64,000 nt of DNA from an uncultured Clostridia bacterium (GCA_947629095.1 CANRCK010000001.1:62001-126000); one strand, 5' to 3'; positions 39,139 to 51,074 are shown, counted from the first letter of the stretch. Made by a program: numbers and translations. The notes: generated by a model from the sequence alone, not told the origin.

Positions 39139-40827
39139 TTATTTTATCGTTATATCCGTGCCGCCGAAATTCTTTTTGAGTTCGCCGAGGGCTTTATCGA
39201 AGTCGCTCTCCCCCTTGGGACGGAAACGTATTTCGTACTCGGTTACGCCGAACTCGGAGACGACGCCGCCTATAAAGCTATAATTATCCGCGCGGTTCAA
39301 AGCCTTGCAAACCGACTCGTTATCGGTAATCATAACGAGCTTGTCGCCCTCAAATTGGGTAATCAAGTCCATGCACAGTGTAAAAAGCACGGCGTTTTTG
39401 TGGGTGGTCCTCAAGCTCTTTAAAATTTTTGCAAAAATAGTGCGCTTGTCGTTTTCCGTCAGCGAGCCTCCCGGGGGCGCGGCGGGCGCTTCATCCCACA
39501 GCGCGGGCTGGACTGGTGCGGAAGCTTTTGAATCTGCGGGCGCCGCGGGTTCAGCCAAATCGAACGGCGGAATGTCCTCGTCCTCGCACAGCCCGCCCGT
39601 GGTTGCGGTTTGCGGTTGCGCGGGCGGCGCAGCCGTAGCCTGCGCGGAAACGGGAGACGGCGCGGGCAGCGATTTTAAATTTTCAAGCTTTTTTTCGAGA
39701 GCGTTGATTTTGCCTATGAGCGCGTCGATATTGTAATCCTGTTCCGGAAGGGAACATTTCAGAACAGCCGTTTCCAAGGTTATTCTGCCGCTTGTGGAAT
39801 ACTTTAAATCCGTTTCGGCTTTGGCTAAAATTTCGGTGACGCGCAAAAGCTTGTGACCGTCGCAAAGTTTTGCTACGTCTTGGATGACGTCGTAAGCCTC
39901 ATCCGGCAAATTTATTATTTCCCTTGCGGTGCGGCAGACCTTGACTATGGCTAAATTATTGAGGAAAGTGAGCAAATCTTTGACGAGCACGCCTACGCTC
40001 TTGCCGGTTGAAAGTATATTTTCAACCGCTGTAAGGGCGTTTTGGCTGTCCTCCGACAAGATATAGCGACAAATTTCAGCTATTTTTATAAAATCTGCCG
40101 ACCCCAAAACGGCGGAAACGTCGTTATAAGTGAGCTTGCCCGTGGAATAGGAAGCGCACATATCGGCTATGGATAAGCTGTCGCGCGCGCTGCCTGCCCC
40201 AGCCCTTGCTATGGCGGAGACCGCCTCGTTTTCAAATTCTTTGCCCGTCTTTGTGAGTACGTTTTTTATGAGTTCTTCGAGGTCCTTTTGGGGAATCAAT
40301 TTAAAATCGAACCGCATACACCGCGAGAGAATGGTTGCGGGTATCTTTTGTGGCTCGGTTGTGGCAAGAATGAATACCGCGTGGCGGGGAGGCTCCTCCA
40401 ACGTTTTTAAAACGGCGTTGAACGCCGACTGCGTGAGCATGTGGACTTCGTCTATAATGTATACTTTATATTTGCCTGCCACGGGGGGATACTGAACTTT
40501 TTCGCGGAGGTCGCGCATTTCGTCCACGCCGTTATTGGAAGCCGCGTCGATTTCGGAAATATCCAGGCTGCCGCTGCCCGAAAGCGCTTTGCACGTGGGA
40601 CATTTGCCGCACGGGGAGCCGTTTACGGGACTTTCGCAATTGATTGCCCGCGCAAAAATTTTGGCAAGGGTGGTTTTACCCGTGCCGCGCGGTCCGCAAA
40701 AGAGATATGCGTGACCCACTTTGCCGCTTTCGATCTGGTTTTTGAGAATGCGGACTACGTGCTCCTGCCGTACGACGGTATCGAACGACGTTGGACGGAA
40801 TGTTCTGTAAAAAGCAAGATATGCCAT
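39139..40827 (-). CDS. dnaX: DNA polymerase III subunit gamma/tau
   Basis: YRTFRPTSFDTVVRQEHVVRILKNQI, FCGPRGTGKTTLAKIFARAINC, IIDEVHMLTQSAFNAVLKTLEEPP. Confidence 0.96.
   Translation of the reverse strand: MAYLAFYRTFRPTSFDTVVRQEHVVRILKNQIESGKVGHAYLFCGPRGTGKTTLAKIFARAINCESPVNGSPCGKCPTCKALSGSGSLDISEIDAASNNGVDEMRDLREKVQYPPVAGKYKVYIIDEVHMLTQSAFNAVLKTLEEPPRHAVFILATTEPQKIPATILSRCMRFDFKLIPQKDLEELIKNVLTKTGKEFENEAVSAIARAGAGSARDSLSIADMCASYSTGKLTYNDVSAVLGSADFIKIAEICRYILSEDSQNALTAVENILSTGKSVGVLVKDLLTFLNNLAIVKVCRTAREIINLPDEAYDVIQDVAKLCDGHKLLRVTEILAKAETDLKYSTSGRITLETAVLKCSLPEQDYNIDALIGKINALEKKLENLKSLPAPSPVSAQATAAPPAQPQTATTGGLCEDEDIPPFDLAEPAAPADSKASAPVQPALWDEAPAAPPGGSLTENDKRTIFAKILKSLRTTHKNAVLFTLCMDLITQFEGDKLVMITDNESVCKALNRADNYSFIGGVVSEFGVTEYEIRFRPKGESDFDKALGELKKNFGGTDITIK
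39683..39694 (-). promoter_or_regulatory. Candidate -1 programmed frameshift site in dnaX
   Basis: In-frame GAA AAA AAG CTT GAA (A AAA AAG); -1 frame gives GCT TGA stop at 39685-39683. Confidence 0.55.
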
Positions 40828-41388
40828 TTATTTCTGCTCCGTGTAGTAGGATTTTTGTAGCTTGTTTTTGGAACGCGTTAAAGCGTTATCCACGCTTTTG
40901 GGCGTTTTTTGGAGGGCGCGGGCTATTTCTGCGCAGGTGAGCCCGTCAAGATACATTACAGTAACTTTAAACTCGAACGCGGACAGAATGCCCGATATCT
41001 TCCGCAAAAATTCCCCCCTCTGTTCGCGGCGGATGAGTTCGTCCTCCGGGTCGGAGAGAGAGCGGATGTCGGATATTTCGACTATCGGCACAAAATTGTT
41101 GAGAGCCGAATATTTTGCCCCGCAGCTCTTTTTTACGGCGTCGATTACGGCGTTGCGGATACACCTGTACGCATAAGTGGAAAACGAGACGCCGCCAGAC
41201 GGGTCGTAGCCGCCGATTGCCGAATACAGCCCAACCATTCCCTCCTGAAACAAATCCTCGTCGGTGCCGCCGCTTATAAAAAAGCCTGCGGAGATTGCCT
41301 TTGCAAGGGGGGAATATTTATTCAGAATTTCGCTTTGGGCGGCTTTGTTGCCGCCGCGGGCGGAAAGTATGAGTTCTTCGTCCTTCAT
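40828..41388 (-). CDS. RNA polymerase sigma-70 family factor (SigH-like)
   Basis: DEDLFQEGMVGLYSAIGGYDPSGGVSFSTYAYRCIRNAVIDAVK plus region 4; start trimmed to MKDEELILSARGG. Confidence 0.85.
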   Translation of the reverse strand: MKDEELILSARGGNKAAQSEILNKYSPLAKAISAGFFISGGTDEDLFQEGMVGLYSAIGGYDPSGGVSFSTYAYRCIRNAVIDAVKKSCGAKYSALNNFVPIVEISDIRSLSDPEDELIRREQRGEFLRKISGILSAFEFKVTVMYLDGLTCAEIARALQKTPKSVDNALTRSKNKLQKSYYTEQK

Positions 41389-42092
41389 CTTCTTCTTAAA
41401 ACTTCGTATGCGGCAATACCGAGCGCAACCGACGCGTTGAGAGAATTTACCTTGCCCTTTAAGGGAAGGGACAGTGTGAAATCGCATTTTTCACGGGTGA
41501 GCCGCTTTACGCCGCTGTCCTCACCGCCCACGACGAGGGCAATGTTGCCCGATAAATCGGCTTGGTATATATTTTGACCGTCGGCTTCGAGAGCGTAGAT
41601 CCAATAGCCTGCGTCCTTTAAAAGGTCTATGGCGCGGTTTACGGATGAAACCTTTGCAACCCTTACGTGGTTTGCGGCGCCGGCTGAAATGCGGACGACC
41701 GCCCCGGTAACGTTTGCGGAATTATTTGACGGAATTATTACGCCGTTTGCGCCGACGCACTCCGCCACCCTTATTATGGAACCAAGATTGTGAACGTCCT
41801 CTATGCCATCGCAAAGGATCACAAGCCCGTTTGGGGTTGAGGAAGAGATTATATCGGCTACCGAAGAATATTCATAGTCGGCGGCAAAGGCGATTACGCC
41901 CTGGTGTCTGCCCTCAACGCTCTCCTTATCGAGCACTCTTTTATCCACAAACTGAACGCGCACGCCGTTTTTGCGGGCTTCGGCAAAAATTCTGCCCAAC
42001 GAGCCTTGCGCGCCCTTTTCCATCAATATTTTATCTATATTTTTATCCGTTTTGAGAAGTTCCAAAACGGCGTTTCTGCCCTCTGTTTTCAT
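41385..42092 (-). CDS. rlmB: 23S rRNA 2'-O-methyltransferase RlmB/TrmH family
   Basis: VILCDGIEDVHNLGSIIRVAECVGANGVIIP; LVVGGEDSGVKRL; SLNASVALGIAAYEVLRRR. Confidence 0.93.
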   Translation of the reverse strand: MKTEGRNAVLELLKTDKNIDKILMEKGAQGSLGRIFAEARKNGVRVQFVDKRVLDKESVEGRHQGVIAFAADYEYSSVADIISSSTPNGLVILCDGIEDVHNLGSIIRVAECVGANGVIIPSNNSANVTGAVVRISAGAANHVRVAKVSSVNRAIDLLKDAGYWIYALEADGQNIYQADLSGNIALVVGGEDSGVKRLTREKCDFTLSLPLKGKVNSLNASVALGIAAYEVLRRR

Positions 42093-42482
42093 TCAGTCTC
42101 CGTTGAGAAGATACATAAGCCGTTCGCTTTGACCCGTTAAATACAGCCAGCCTATAACTGCTTCCAACCCCGTGGAATTGTTGTATTCAGCCAAATCGGC
42201 GTTTTTGCTGTGCGACGGCTTTTTGGCGTTTCTGCCGCGTTTGAATATTTCCTCCTCGTGCGGGGTGAACTTCCCCGAGAGGTTTTTTAAAAGCCCGTTC
42301 TGACCGTGCGCCGAAACTTCGGCAACGGTGAGCTTTTGAAGCTTGCCCGTGGGATAGTCCGCACGAAGCGCGAGCTTTTGGCGAACATAGAGCGAATATA
42401 CCGCGTCTCCTACAAAGGCGAGAGTTACGGCGTTTAAGTTGTCCGCTTTATCCAAAGGCAGCGGTTCGAAAAATTCAACCAT
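42093..42482 (-). CDS. mrnC: Mini-ribonuclease 3
   Basis: ALAFVGDAVYSLYVRQKLA, NSTGLEAVIGWLYLTG; start MVEFFEPLPLDKA at 42482. Confidence 0.9.
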   Translation of the reverse strand: MVEFFEPLPLDKADNLNAVTLAFVGDAVYSLYVRQKLALRADYPTGKLQKLTVAEVSAHGQNGLLKNLSGKFTPHEEEIFKRGRNAKKPSHSKNADLAEYNNSTGLEAVIGWLYLTGQSERLMYLLNGD

Positions 42483-42543
42483 ATCTTTACGGTTAATTAT
42501 ACAACATTGTAATAAAAAAAGCAATTATTCCATAGTATATGGC

Positions 42544-43236
42544 GTGAAATTAATAGTATTTAAAAAGAGTGTTCTGATTACCGTAATCGCCATAATTTTT
42601 GCCGGAATAGCGCTGGGGCTGTGCGCAGGGGCGCTGGCTGCCTCCGCTTCCGCCGGACAGACCGGGAGAACCGTGGTGATCGACGCGGGGCACGGAGGCG
42701 TGGATGCCGGAGTTTTGGGTGCGGAAAGCGGAATTAAGGAGAGCGATATAAATCTTGCAATAGCAAAACAGCTTAAAGGATATTTTGCCGAGGCGGGATT
42801 TAAGGTGATTATGACGAGAACGGCTAACGGCGGGCTGTACGGGCTACCGACTAACGGATTTAAGATGCGGGATATGAAAAAACGAAAGGAAATTATTGAA
42901 AAGAGCGGCGCGGATATGGTAATTTCCGTGCACCAGAACTCCTGCCCGTTAAAAAGCCGCAGGGGCGGTCAGACGTTTTATAACCCGGAGAGCGAAACGG
43001 GGAAAATTTTGGCGGAGTGCATACAGGATTCCTTAAATTCCATGGAGGAATGCGTTAAAAAGAGCGAGCCGCTTGCGGGGGATTATTATATGCTCAGATG
43101 CACCGAAAATCCCTCCGTTATTGTGGAGTGCGGGTTTTTGACGAACAGCGAGGACGAAGAGCTTTTGTCCTCTTCGGACTACCAAAAACGCGTTGCGTAT
43201 GCTATTTTTAAGGGCGCGGTGAGCTTTTACGGATAA
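42544..43236 (+). CDS. cwlD: N-acetylmuramoyl-L-alanine amidase, CwlD-like
   Basis: VVIDAGHGGVDAGVLGAESGIKESDINLAIAKQL; VECGFLTNSEDE; GTG start at 42544 proposed. Confidence 0.88.
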   Translation: MKLIVFKKSVLITVIAIIFAGIALGLCAGALAASASAGQTGRTVVIDAGHGGVDAGVLGAESGIKESDINLAIAKQLKGYFAEAGFKVIMTRTANGGLYGLPTNGFKMRDMKKRKEIIEKSGADMVISVHQNSCPLKSRRGGQTFYNPESETGKILAECIQDSLNSMEECVKKSEPLAGDYYMLRCTENPSVIVECGFLTNSEDEELLSSSDYQKRVAYAIFKGAVSFYG

Positions 43237-43258
43237 AAAAACAAATATTAAAAAACCT

Positions 43259-43290
43259 GCGGCGGCGCGTTCTGCAAAACGCGCCGCCGC
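43259..43290. terminator. GC-rich hairpin terminator between convergent genes
   Basis: GCGGCGGCGCGTT / AACGCGCCGCCGC. Confidence 0.75.
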
Positions 43291-43309
43291 TATACTTTAT
43301 TTCAACAAA

Positions 43310-44008
43310 TTATGAATCGCTTCCGTTGGGGGCTTCCGCCTCGTTTTTATCTTCCTCCTTTTTTTGAACGGGACGGACGAGCTGGAGAACGGGAATCAAA
43401 AGCCCGCCTATGGAGTTGCCGAGGATTATCATTACGAGATAGCCGAAAGCATTCCAAGAAACGGAGTTTGCCGTGGCAAAGTAGAAAATATCGGCGATGG
43501 AGTGCTCATAACCGCTTAAAATAAATGAGGGAATACAGAGAATTATGCCGAGCGAAGTTTTGTTGTTGCGGTAGATATCAACCGAAAGATATACGAGAAT
43601 CCCGCACAGTATTGCCCGCAACAGCCCAAAGCCGTAGCCCTGCGTGAGCTTGGAAGCGCAGAGACCGGCTGCCGTCTCCCCGAGATTTGGAAATACGAAG
43701 CCTATCAGATATCCGAAAGCGACGGTGCCTATTGCATTGCCGAGCAAACATAAAAGAAGAACGGATACGTCCTCTTTGGAATGTTTTTCGGGGAGAAGCC
43801 CTATTTTGCCCGTGTACAGCGAATAGCCGCGCATACAGATGCAGACGAGGGCGAGCGTGAAAAACAGCGCTCCCGCAACGCGCATAAAGGCAGCCTGCGG
43901 GTCAAAGCCTATGCAGGCAAGAAAAACCGCCCCGCCGAGAGATATGAGCATACCTGCAAGTATGCCGTCTATAATTTTTTTGCAAACCGAAAGAACGTTG
44001 TTTTTCAT
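43310..44008 (-). CDS. Formate/nitrite transporter family protein
   Basis: IIDGILAGMLISLGGAVFLACIG; ILCGILVYLSV; SGYEHSIADIFYF FNT signatures. Confidence 0.88.
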   Translation of the reverse strand: MKNNVLSVCKKIIDGILAGMLISLGGAVFLACIGFDPQAAFMRVAGALFFTLALVCICMRGYSLYTGKIGLLPEKHSKEDVSVLLLCLLGNAIGTVAFGYLIGFVFPNLGETAAGLCASKLTQGYGFGLLRAILCGILVYLSVDIYRNNKTSLGIILCIPSFILSGYEHSIADIFYFATANSVSWNAFGYLVMIILGNSIGGLLIPVLQLVRPVQKKEEDKNEAEAPNGSDS

Positions 44009-44075
44009 TGCCGCCTCCTCTTCCGTGAATATAATAATTATATCACCCGGAAGCGGCTAAGTCAAAGAAAAGGGG

Positions 44076-44768
44076 TCATATAATCATAATAAGTATCGAG
44101 GCAAATTGCAAAGCCGTGCCGGCAAGGTCGAAAAGATGCCATATGGAGTGAAAATATTTGACTTTTTTGCCGAAGGCGTAGAAGATTATGCCCGAAGTGT
44201 ACGCCGCGCCGCCGGCAAGCAACAGCCAAAAGCTCACCGCGGACAAGTTTGCATACAGGGGGACGAACGCAACCAAAATGAGCCAGCCCATCACGAAATA
44301 GCACGCCATAGAAAGCCCCTTTATAACCTTGTTGTTCATTGCGATGGCGTTGCCCGTAATTCCCAATACCGCCATTGTCCACTCGGCGATGAGTATGGGA
44401 TAACAAAACGCCGTCCCGCCGAGAGCTATGAGGCAAAAGGGCGTGTAGGTGCCGGCTATCAAAAGAAAGATTGTGCAGTGGTCGAATACCCTGAACACAG
44501 CCTTTGCCCTGCCGTTCGGAAGAAAATGATAGAGTGCGCTCATAGTATATAATATAATGATGCTTATGCCGAACACCGAAACGGCTGCCATTTTTACACC
44601 GTAGGGGAAGGCGAATATCAGCCCCACCACCAGCGCTGTAAGCCCGAACGCGCCGCCCACTATGTGCGACACTGCGTTGAATATCTCCTCGCCCTTAGAG
44701 TAAAAGACGGGGAACCTGTAAGTTTTCCCTCTTGAATTTGTTACCGCGATTGCAGATACCTGTTTCAT
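44076..44768 (-). CDS. Hemolysin III family/YqfA-like membrane protein
   Basis: GEEIFNAVSHIVGGAFGLTALV; ALYHFLPNGRAKAVFRVFDHCTIFLLIAGTYTPF; HSIWHLFDLAG. Confidence 0.93.
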   Translation of the reverse strand: MKQVSAIAVTNSRGKTYRFPVFYSKGEEIFNAVSHIVGGAFGLTALVVGLIFAFPYGVKMAAVSVFGISIIILYTMSALYHFLPNGRAKAVFRVFDHCTIFLLIAGTYTPFCLIALGGTAFCYPILIAEWTMAVLGITGNAIAMNNKVIKGLSMACYFVMGWLILVAFVPLYANLSAVSFWLLLAGGAAYTSGIIFYAFGKKVKYFHSIWHLFDLAGTALQFASILIMII

Positions 44769-44831
44769 ATTGTCACCTCGCTTATAATTATAGTGCGTTG
44801 AGGCAAAAAATAAACCTACTTCTGCGCACGG

Positions 44832-44945
44832 AAGCTCTACTCTTTTGCTGTGCGGCAGTAGAGCTTTTTAAACAAGCTCTATTTAAAAAAACGGCGCTCT
44901 ACTGCGCGTAAAAGGGCACTCTACCGTGAGTAGAGCGCCCTTTTT
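44832..44945. repeat. Cluster of GCTCTAC/GTAGAGC inverted repeats (tandem hairpins)
   Basis: AAGCTCTACT/AGTAGAGCTT (10-bp stem) and AAGGGCACTCTAC/GTAGAGCGCCCTT hairpin plus two further GCTCTA(T/C) copies between them. Confidence 0.65.
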
Positions 44946-44957
44946 ATTGCATATATA

Positions 44958-47488
<2,531 letters not shown>

Positions 47489-47492
<4 letters not shown>

Positions 47493-48520
47493 TTACCTCC
47501 TTGGGTCATCTGTTTTACGTGTTTTGCCACGTAGTCAGCCCTGTATATATCGCGCTCGACGGGGGTGAGCGCCCTGCCCGCCGCTGCATTGATATTTGCG
47601 GGGCGCATCTTTATTACCAAATCATCGATTTCCGAAACGTCGGAAATGTTTACGTAGCCGAGACAGGCGCCGAGCTTGACGCTTGCCGTAAGCTTTATGA
47701 GTTCGGACGTGGAGAGCTTGGCGCAGTTTGTTAGTATTCCGTAGGAGCGGAGACACTCGTCCTTTACATCAAGCGCGGCGTCTCCCTTTTTGAGGCTGAG
47801 CCTTTCCGCCTGCTCAAGCTCGGCAACCTTTGAAACCACGTCGCCGACTTGTTTTAAAATTTCCCTCTCGGTGACGCCGAGAGTTACTTCGTTGCTTATC
47901 TGATACATATATCCCTCGGCTTCGCTGCCCTCGCCGTAGACGCCGCGGACGGTAAGCCCCAAACGGGATATGGAACGGTAGACTTTTGGCATTGTGCCGT
48001 TTATGGTTAGCGCGGGCAAAAACGCCATTACCGAAGCTCTTAACCCCGTGCCCAGATTTGTGGGACAAGCCGTGAGATAGCCGAGCTGCTCGTCAAAGGC
48101 AAACTTCATACTGTTTGAAAGGCGCGCGTCTATCTTAGCCATGGTGTGATATGCCGTTTCAAGCTCAAAGCCCTTTAAAATGCACTGCTCGCGGAGGTGG
48201 TCCTCCTCGTTTATCATTATGGATATGGTTTCGTCGTTGTTGACGATTGCCGCGGAAATGCGGTTGTTCTTTATGAGATTGGGGGAAATAAGGTGGTTTT
48301 CCTTTAAAATTTGCGCCTCTTCGGGGGACACTGCGTTCATATAATATACTTTGAACTGGTCGTCCTGAAAACCGTCCAAGCGGGAAAGACCGCTTGTGAC
48401 GAGGCGGATTATTTCCCTTGCCTCCTTTGGGTTATCGAGATTGGAGGGAAAGACATAGCCTTCGATATTTCTTGCAAGCCGCACCCGGGTGGATACTACG
48501 ATTCCGGAAAGATTACTCAT
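47489..48520 (-). CDS. mcsB: Protein arginine kinase McsB
   Basis: VVSTRVRLARNIEGYVFPSN; CPTNLGTGLRASVMAFLPAL (phosphagen-kinase-like). Confidence 0.95.
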
Positions 48521-49004
48521 CGTTGTTGCCCCCGTACAGCTTTTGGTTTATTTCCTTGATTTGCTTGTTGAGAAGATTTGCCTGCGTGTAGCGGCGTTCC
48601 TTTACGGCTGTTTCAAGCCTCTCCTGAAGAGATTTCAACTTTCTCAGAAGTCCGTATTCGTCGTTGTTGAGAGCCGCGGTGCCGACGTGGGTATCCTTGC
48701 CCTGTATACTCCTTATCTGCGGCAGCAACAGTTCTTTGAAAACATCGTAACAGGTTGCGCAGCCTACAAGCCCCGTGCGCTTATAGTCGGTGTAGCGCGT
48801 GCCGCATACAGGACAAGCGACGGCTTCCTCGGCGTTGCCGTCGCCATATAGATTGGTCCAGAGGGCGCTGCTGTCGCTGTCGTTGAGGTCGCCCGTAAGC
48901 TCGGAATAGCAAAACGGGCAGAGATGACTTTCGAACTTTTTGCCGTTGATTATCTCCACATAGCTGACTGTTGCGATATTTTGTTTACAGCGCTGACAAA
49001 GCAT
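48513..49004 (-). CDS. mcsA: McsA (activator of McsB), UVR/zinc-binding
   Basis: MLCQRCKQNIATVSYVEIINGKKFESHLCPFC; CPVCGTRYTDYKRTGLVGCATCYDVF; UVR motif. Confidence 0.93.
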   Translation of the reverse strand: MLCQRCKQNIATVSYVEIINGKKFESHLCPFCYSELTGDLNDSDSSALWTNLYGDGNAEEAVACPVCGTRYTDYKRTGLVGCATCYDVFKELLLPQIRSIQGKDTHVGTAALNNDEYGLLRKLKSLQERLETAVKERRYTQANLLNKQIKEINQKLYGGNNDE

Positions 49005-49143
49005 AGTTTACCCCGTTGAGCTTTTTTATATTATACACGCCGCTGCGGCGTCTTTCAATATAATTATACTACGTTTCCGGCGAGCGTAAACAAAAATATT
49101 GACAAGGTGAACAAATTTTTTTTGAAAAATTGCCACGCTACGA

Positions 49144-49172
49144 TTGAAATGGGCTGCAAGGTGTGCTATAAT
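49144..49172 (+). promoter_or_regulatory. Predicted sigma-A promoter
   Basis: TTGAAA - 17 nt - TATAAT upstream of the 49210 gene. Confidence 0.65.
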
Positions 49173-49209
49173 CTTCAATGGAAAAAATTAAAAAATCGGA
49201 GGAAATGTA

Positions 49210-49935
49210 ATGCAATATTCAAAAGACGTTGAAAATATGATTTGCGTTGCCAAGGGCGTTTCCGGTAGATTCGAGCACGGTCCCGCCCCCATTCCCGAAG
49301 AAGGGCTTTGGATACAGGCAAAGGAAATCAAAGATATCAAGGGCTTTACCCACGGTATCGGCTGGTGCGCTCCCCAACAGGGCGCGTGCAAGCTCTCTTT
49401 AAACGTTAAAGACGGTATAATAGAGGAAGCTTTGGTTGAGACCATAGGCTGCTCCGGTATGACCCATTCCGCCGCCATGGCTGCGGAAATCCTGCCCGGA
49501 AAAACCATTTTGGAAGCCTTGAACACGGACCTTGTTTGCGACGCCATCAACACGGCTATGCGCGAACTCTTTTTGCAGATAGTTTACGGCAGGTCGCAGT
49601 CGGCGTTCTCCGAGGACGGTCTTGCCATAGGCGCAGGGCTTGAGGACCTTGGCAAGGGACTTCGCTCACAGGTGGGCACTATGTACGGCACGAAGCTCAA
49701 GGGCGTAAGATATCTTGAGATGGCAGAAGGATACGTTATTTCCATTGCCCTTGACAAAAACAACGAGGTTTGCGGATATAAGTTCGTTTCCCTCGGCAAG
49801 ATGACAGACTTTATTAAGAAAGGGCTTACCCCCAACGAGGCATATGAAAAAGCTATAGGTACTTACGGCAGATACTCCAAAGATGCGGGCGCCGTTAAGC
49901 ACATTGACCCCAGAACAGATAAGGAGGTTGACTGA
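49210..49935 (+). CDS. Iron-sulfur cluster assembly scaffold-like (IscU/NifU-N-like) protein
   Basis: LSLNVKDGIIEEALVETIGCSGMTHSAAMAAEILPGKTILEAL resembles IscU/NifU-type scaffold; partner of the GGGtGRT gene. Confidence 0.75.
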   Translation: MQYSKDVENMICVAKGVSGRFEHGPAPIPEEGLWIQAKEIKDIKGFTHGIGWCAPQQGACKLSLNVKDGIIEEALVETIGCSGMTHSAAMAAEILPGKTILEALNTDLVCDAINTAMRELFLQIVYGRSQSAFSEDGLAIGAGLEDLGKGLRSQVGTMYGTKLKGVRYLEMAEGYVISIALDKNNEVCGYKFVSLGKMTDFIKKGLTPNEAYEKAIGTYGRYSKDAGAVKHIDPRTDKEVD

Positions 49936-49937
49936 TA

Positions 49938-50939
49938 ATGGCTCTTTTTGAAGGTTATGAAAGACGCGAAAAGAAAATTTTGGGCGTTTTGAAGGAATAC
50001 GGAATCAATTCCATAGAGGAATGCAAGGATATAACCCTTGCAAAGGGCATAGACGTGGATAAAATCGTGCGCGGCACACAGCCTATCTGCTTTGAAAACG
50101 CAGTTTGGGCTTATACCGTGGGCGCGGCGATTGCAATAAAATCAAATTGCAAAAAAGCGGCAGACGCGGCAAAGGCTATAGGCGTAGGTTTGCAGAGCTT
50201 CTGCATTCCCGGTTCGGTTGCGGAAAACAGAAAAGTAGGACTTGGTCACGGCAATTTAGGTTCGATGCTCCTTTCCGAAGAGACGGACTGCTTCTGCTTC
50301 CTTGCGGGGCATGAATCGTTTGCAGCCGCGGAAGGCGCAATAAAAATTGCCGAAAACGCAAATAAGGTGCGCACAAAGCCCCTGCGCGTTATTCTGAACG
50401 GCTTGGGCAAAGACGCCGCTTACATTATTTCGAGAATAAACGGCTTCACATACGTAAGAACGGAATTTGACCCCTATACCGAGACGGTTAAACCCGTGGA
50501 CAGCGTGGCATTCTCCGACGGTCCCCGCGCAAAAGTTAAGTGCTACGGCGCCGACAACGTGCCCGAGGGCGTTGCGATTATGAAGATGGAGAACGTTTCG
50601 GTTTCCATTACCGGTAACTCCACTAACCCCACTCGCTTCCAGCACCCCGTTGCGGGAACGTATAAAAAGTGGTGCAACGAGAACGGCGTTAAGTACTTTT
50701 CGGTTGCTTCGGGCGGCGGTACGGGCAGAACGCTGCACCCCGACAATATGGCGGCAGGTCCTTCGAGCTACGGTATGACCGATACTATGGGCAGAATGCA
50801 CTCCGACGCGCAGTTTGCCGGCTCCTCCTCCGTGCCCGCGCACGTTGAAATGATGGGGCTTATAGGTATGGGCAACAACCCTATGGTTGGCGCGACGGTT
50901 GCCGTTGCGGTTGCCGTTCAAGAGGCTTTGACGAAGTAA
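49938..50939 (+). CDS. GGGtGRT-family protein
   Basis: Contains SVASGGGTGRTLHPDNMAAGPSSYGMTDTMGRMHSDAQFAGSSSVPAHVEMMGLIGMGNNPMVGATVAVAVAVQEALTK. Confidence 0.88.
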   Translation: MALFEGYERREKKILGVLKEYGINSIEECKDITLAKGIDVDKIVRGTQPICFENAVWAYTVGAAIAIKSNCKKAADAAKAIGVGLQSFCIPGSVAENRKVGLGHGNLGSMLLSEETDCFCFLAGHESFAAAEGAIKIAENANKVRTKPLRVILNGLGKDAAYIISRINGFTYVRTEFDPYTETVKPVDSVAFSDGPRAKVKCYGADNVPEGVAIMKMENVSVSITGNSTNPTRFQHPVAGTYKKWCNENGVKYFSVASGGGTGRTLHPDNMAAGPSSYGMTDTMGRMHSDAQFAGSSSVPAHVEMMGLIGMGNNPMVGATVAVAVAVQEALTK

Positions 50940-51007
50940 AACCACAATATATTGTATTTGAAAAAGGGCTTCCATACAAAATATGGAAGCCCTTTTATCG
51001 TGTTTAT
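50870..51007 (+). repeat. 138-bp direct repeat copy 1 (3' end of GGGtGRT gene plus terminator)
   Basis: Matches 51540-51677 at a constant 670-bp offset; I count 6 mismatches in 138 bp. Confidence 0.93.
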
Positions 51008-51043
51008 ACAACCATTGGGATGAAACCCTGTTTTCGTCCACAT

Positions 51044-51074
51044 CTCGTCCACATTTTTAAAAAATGTGGACGAG
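51044..51074. repeat. 31-bp palindrome CTCGTCCACATTTTT-A-AAAAATGTGGACGAG
   Basis: Perfect 15-bp arms; GTCCACAT core recurs at several other places in 51030-51405. Confidence 0.9.

Noticed and set aside
50256-51041. 261-aa minus ORF antisense to the GGGtGRT gene
   Set aside because: Basic, His/Arg-rich shadow of a conserved sense gene; its repeat in 51415..51720 is due only to the 138-bp duplication.
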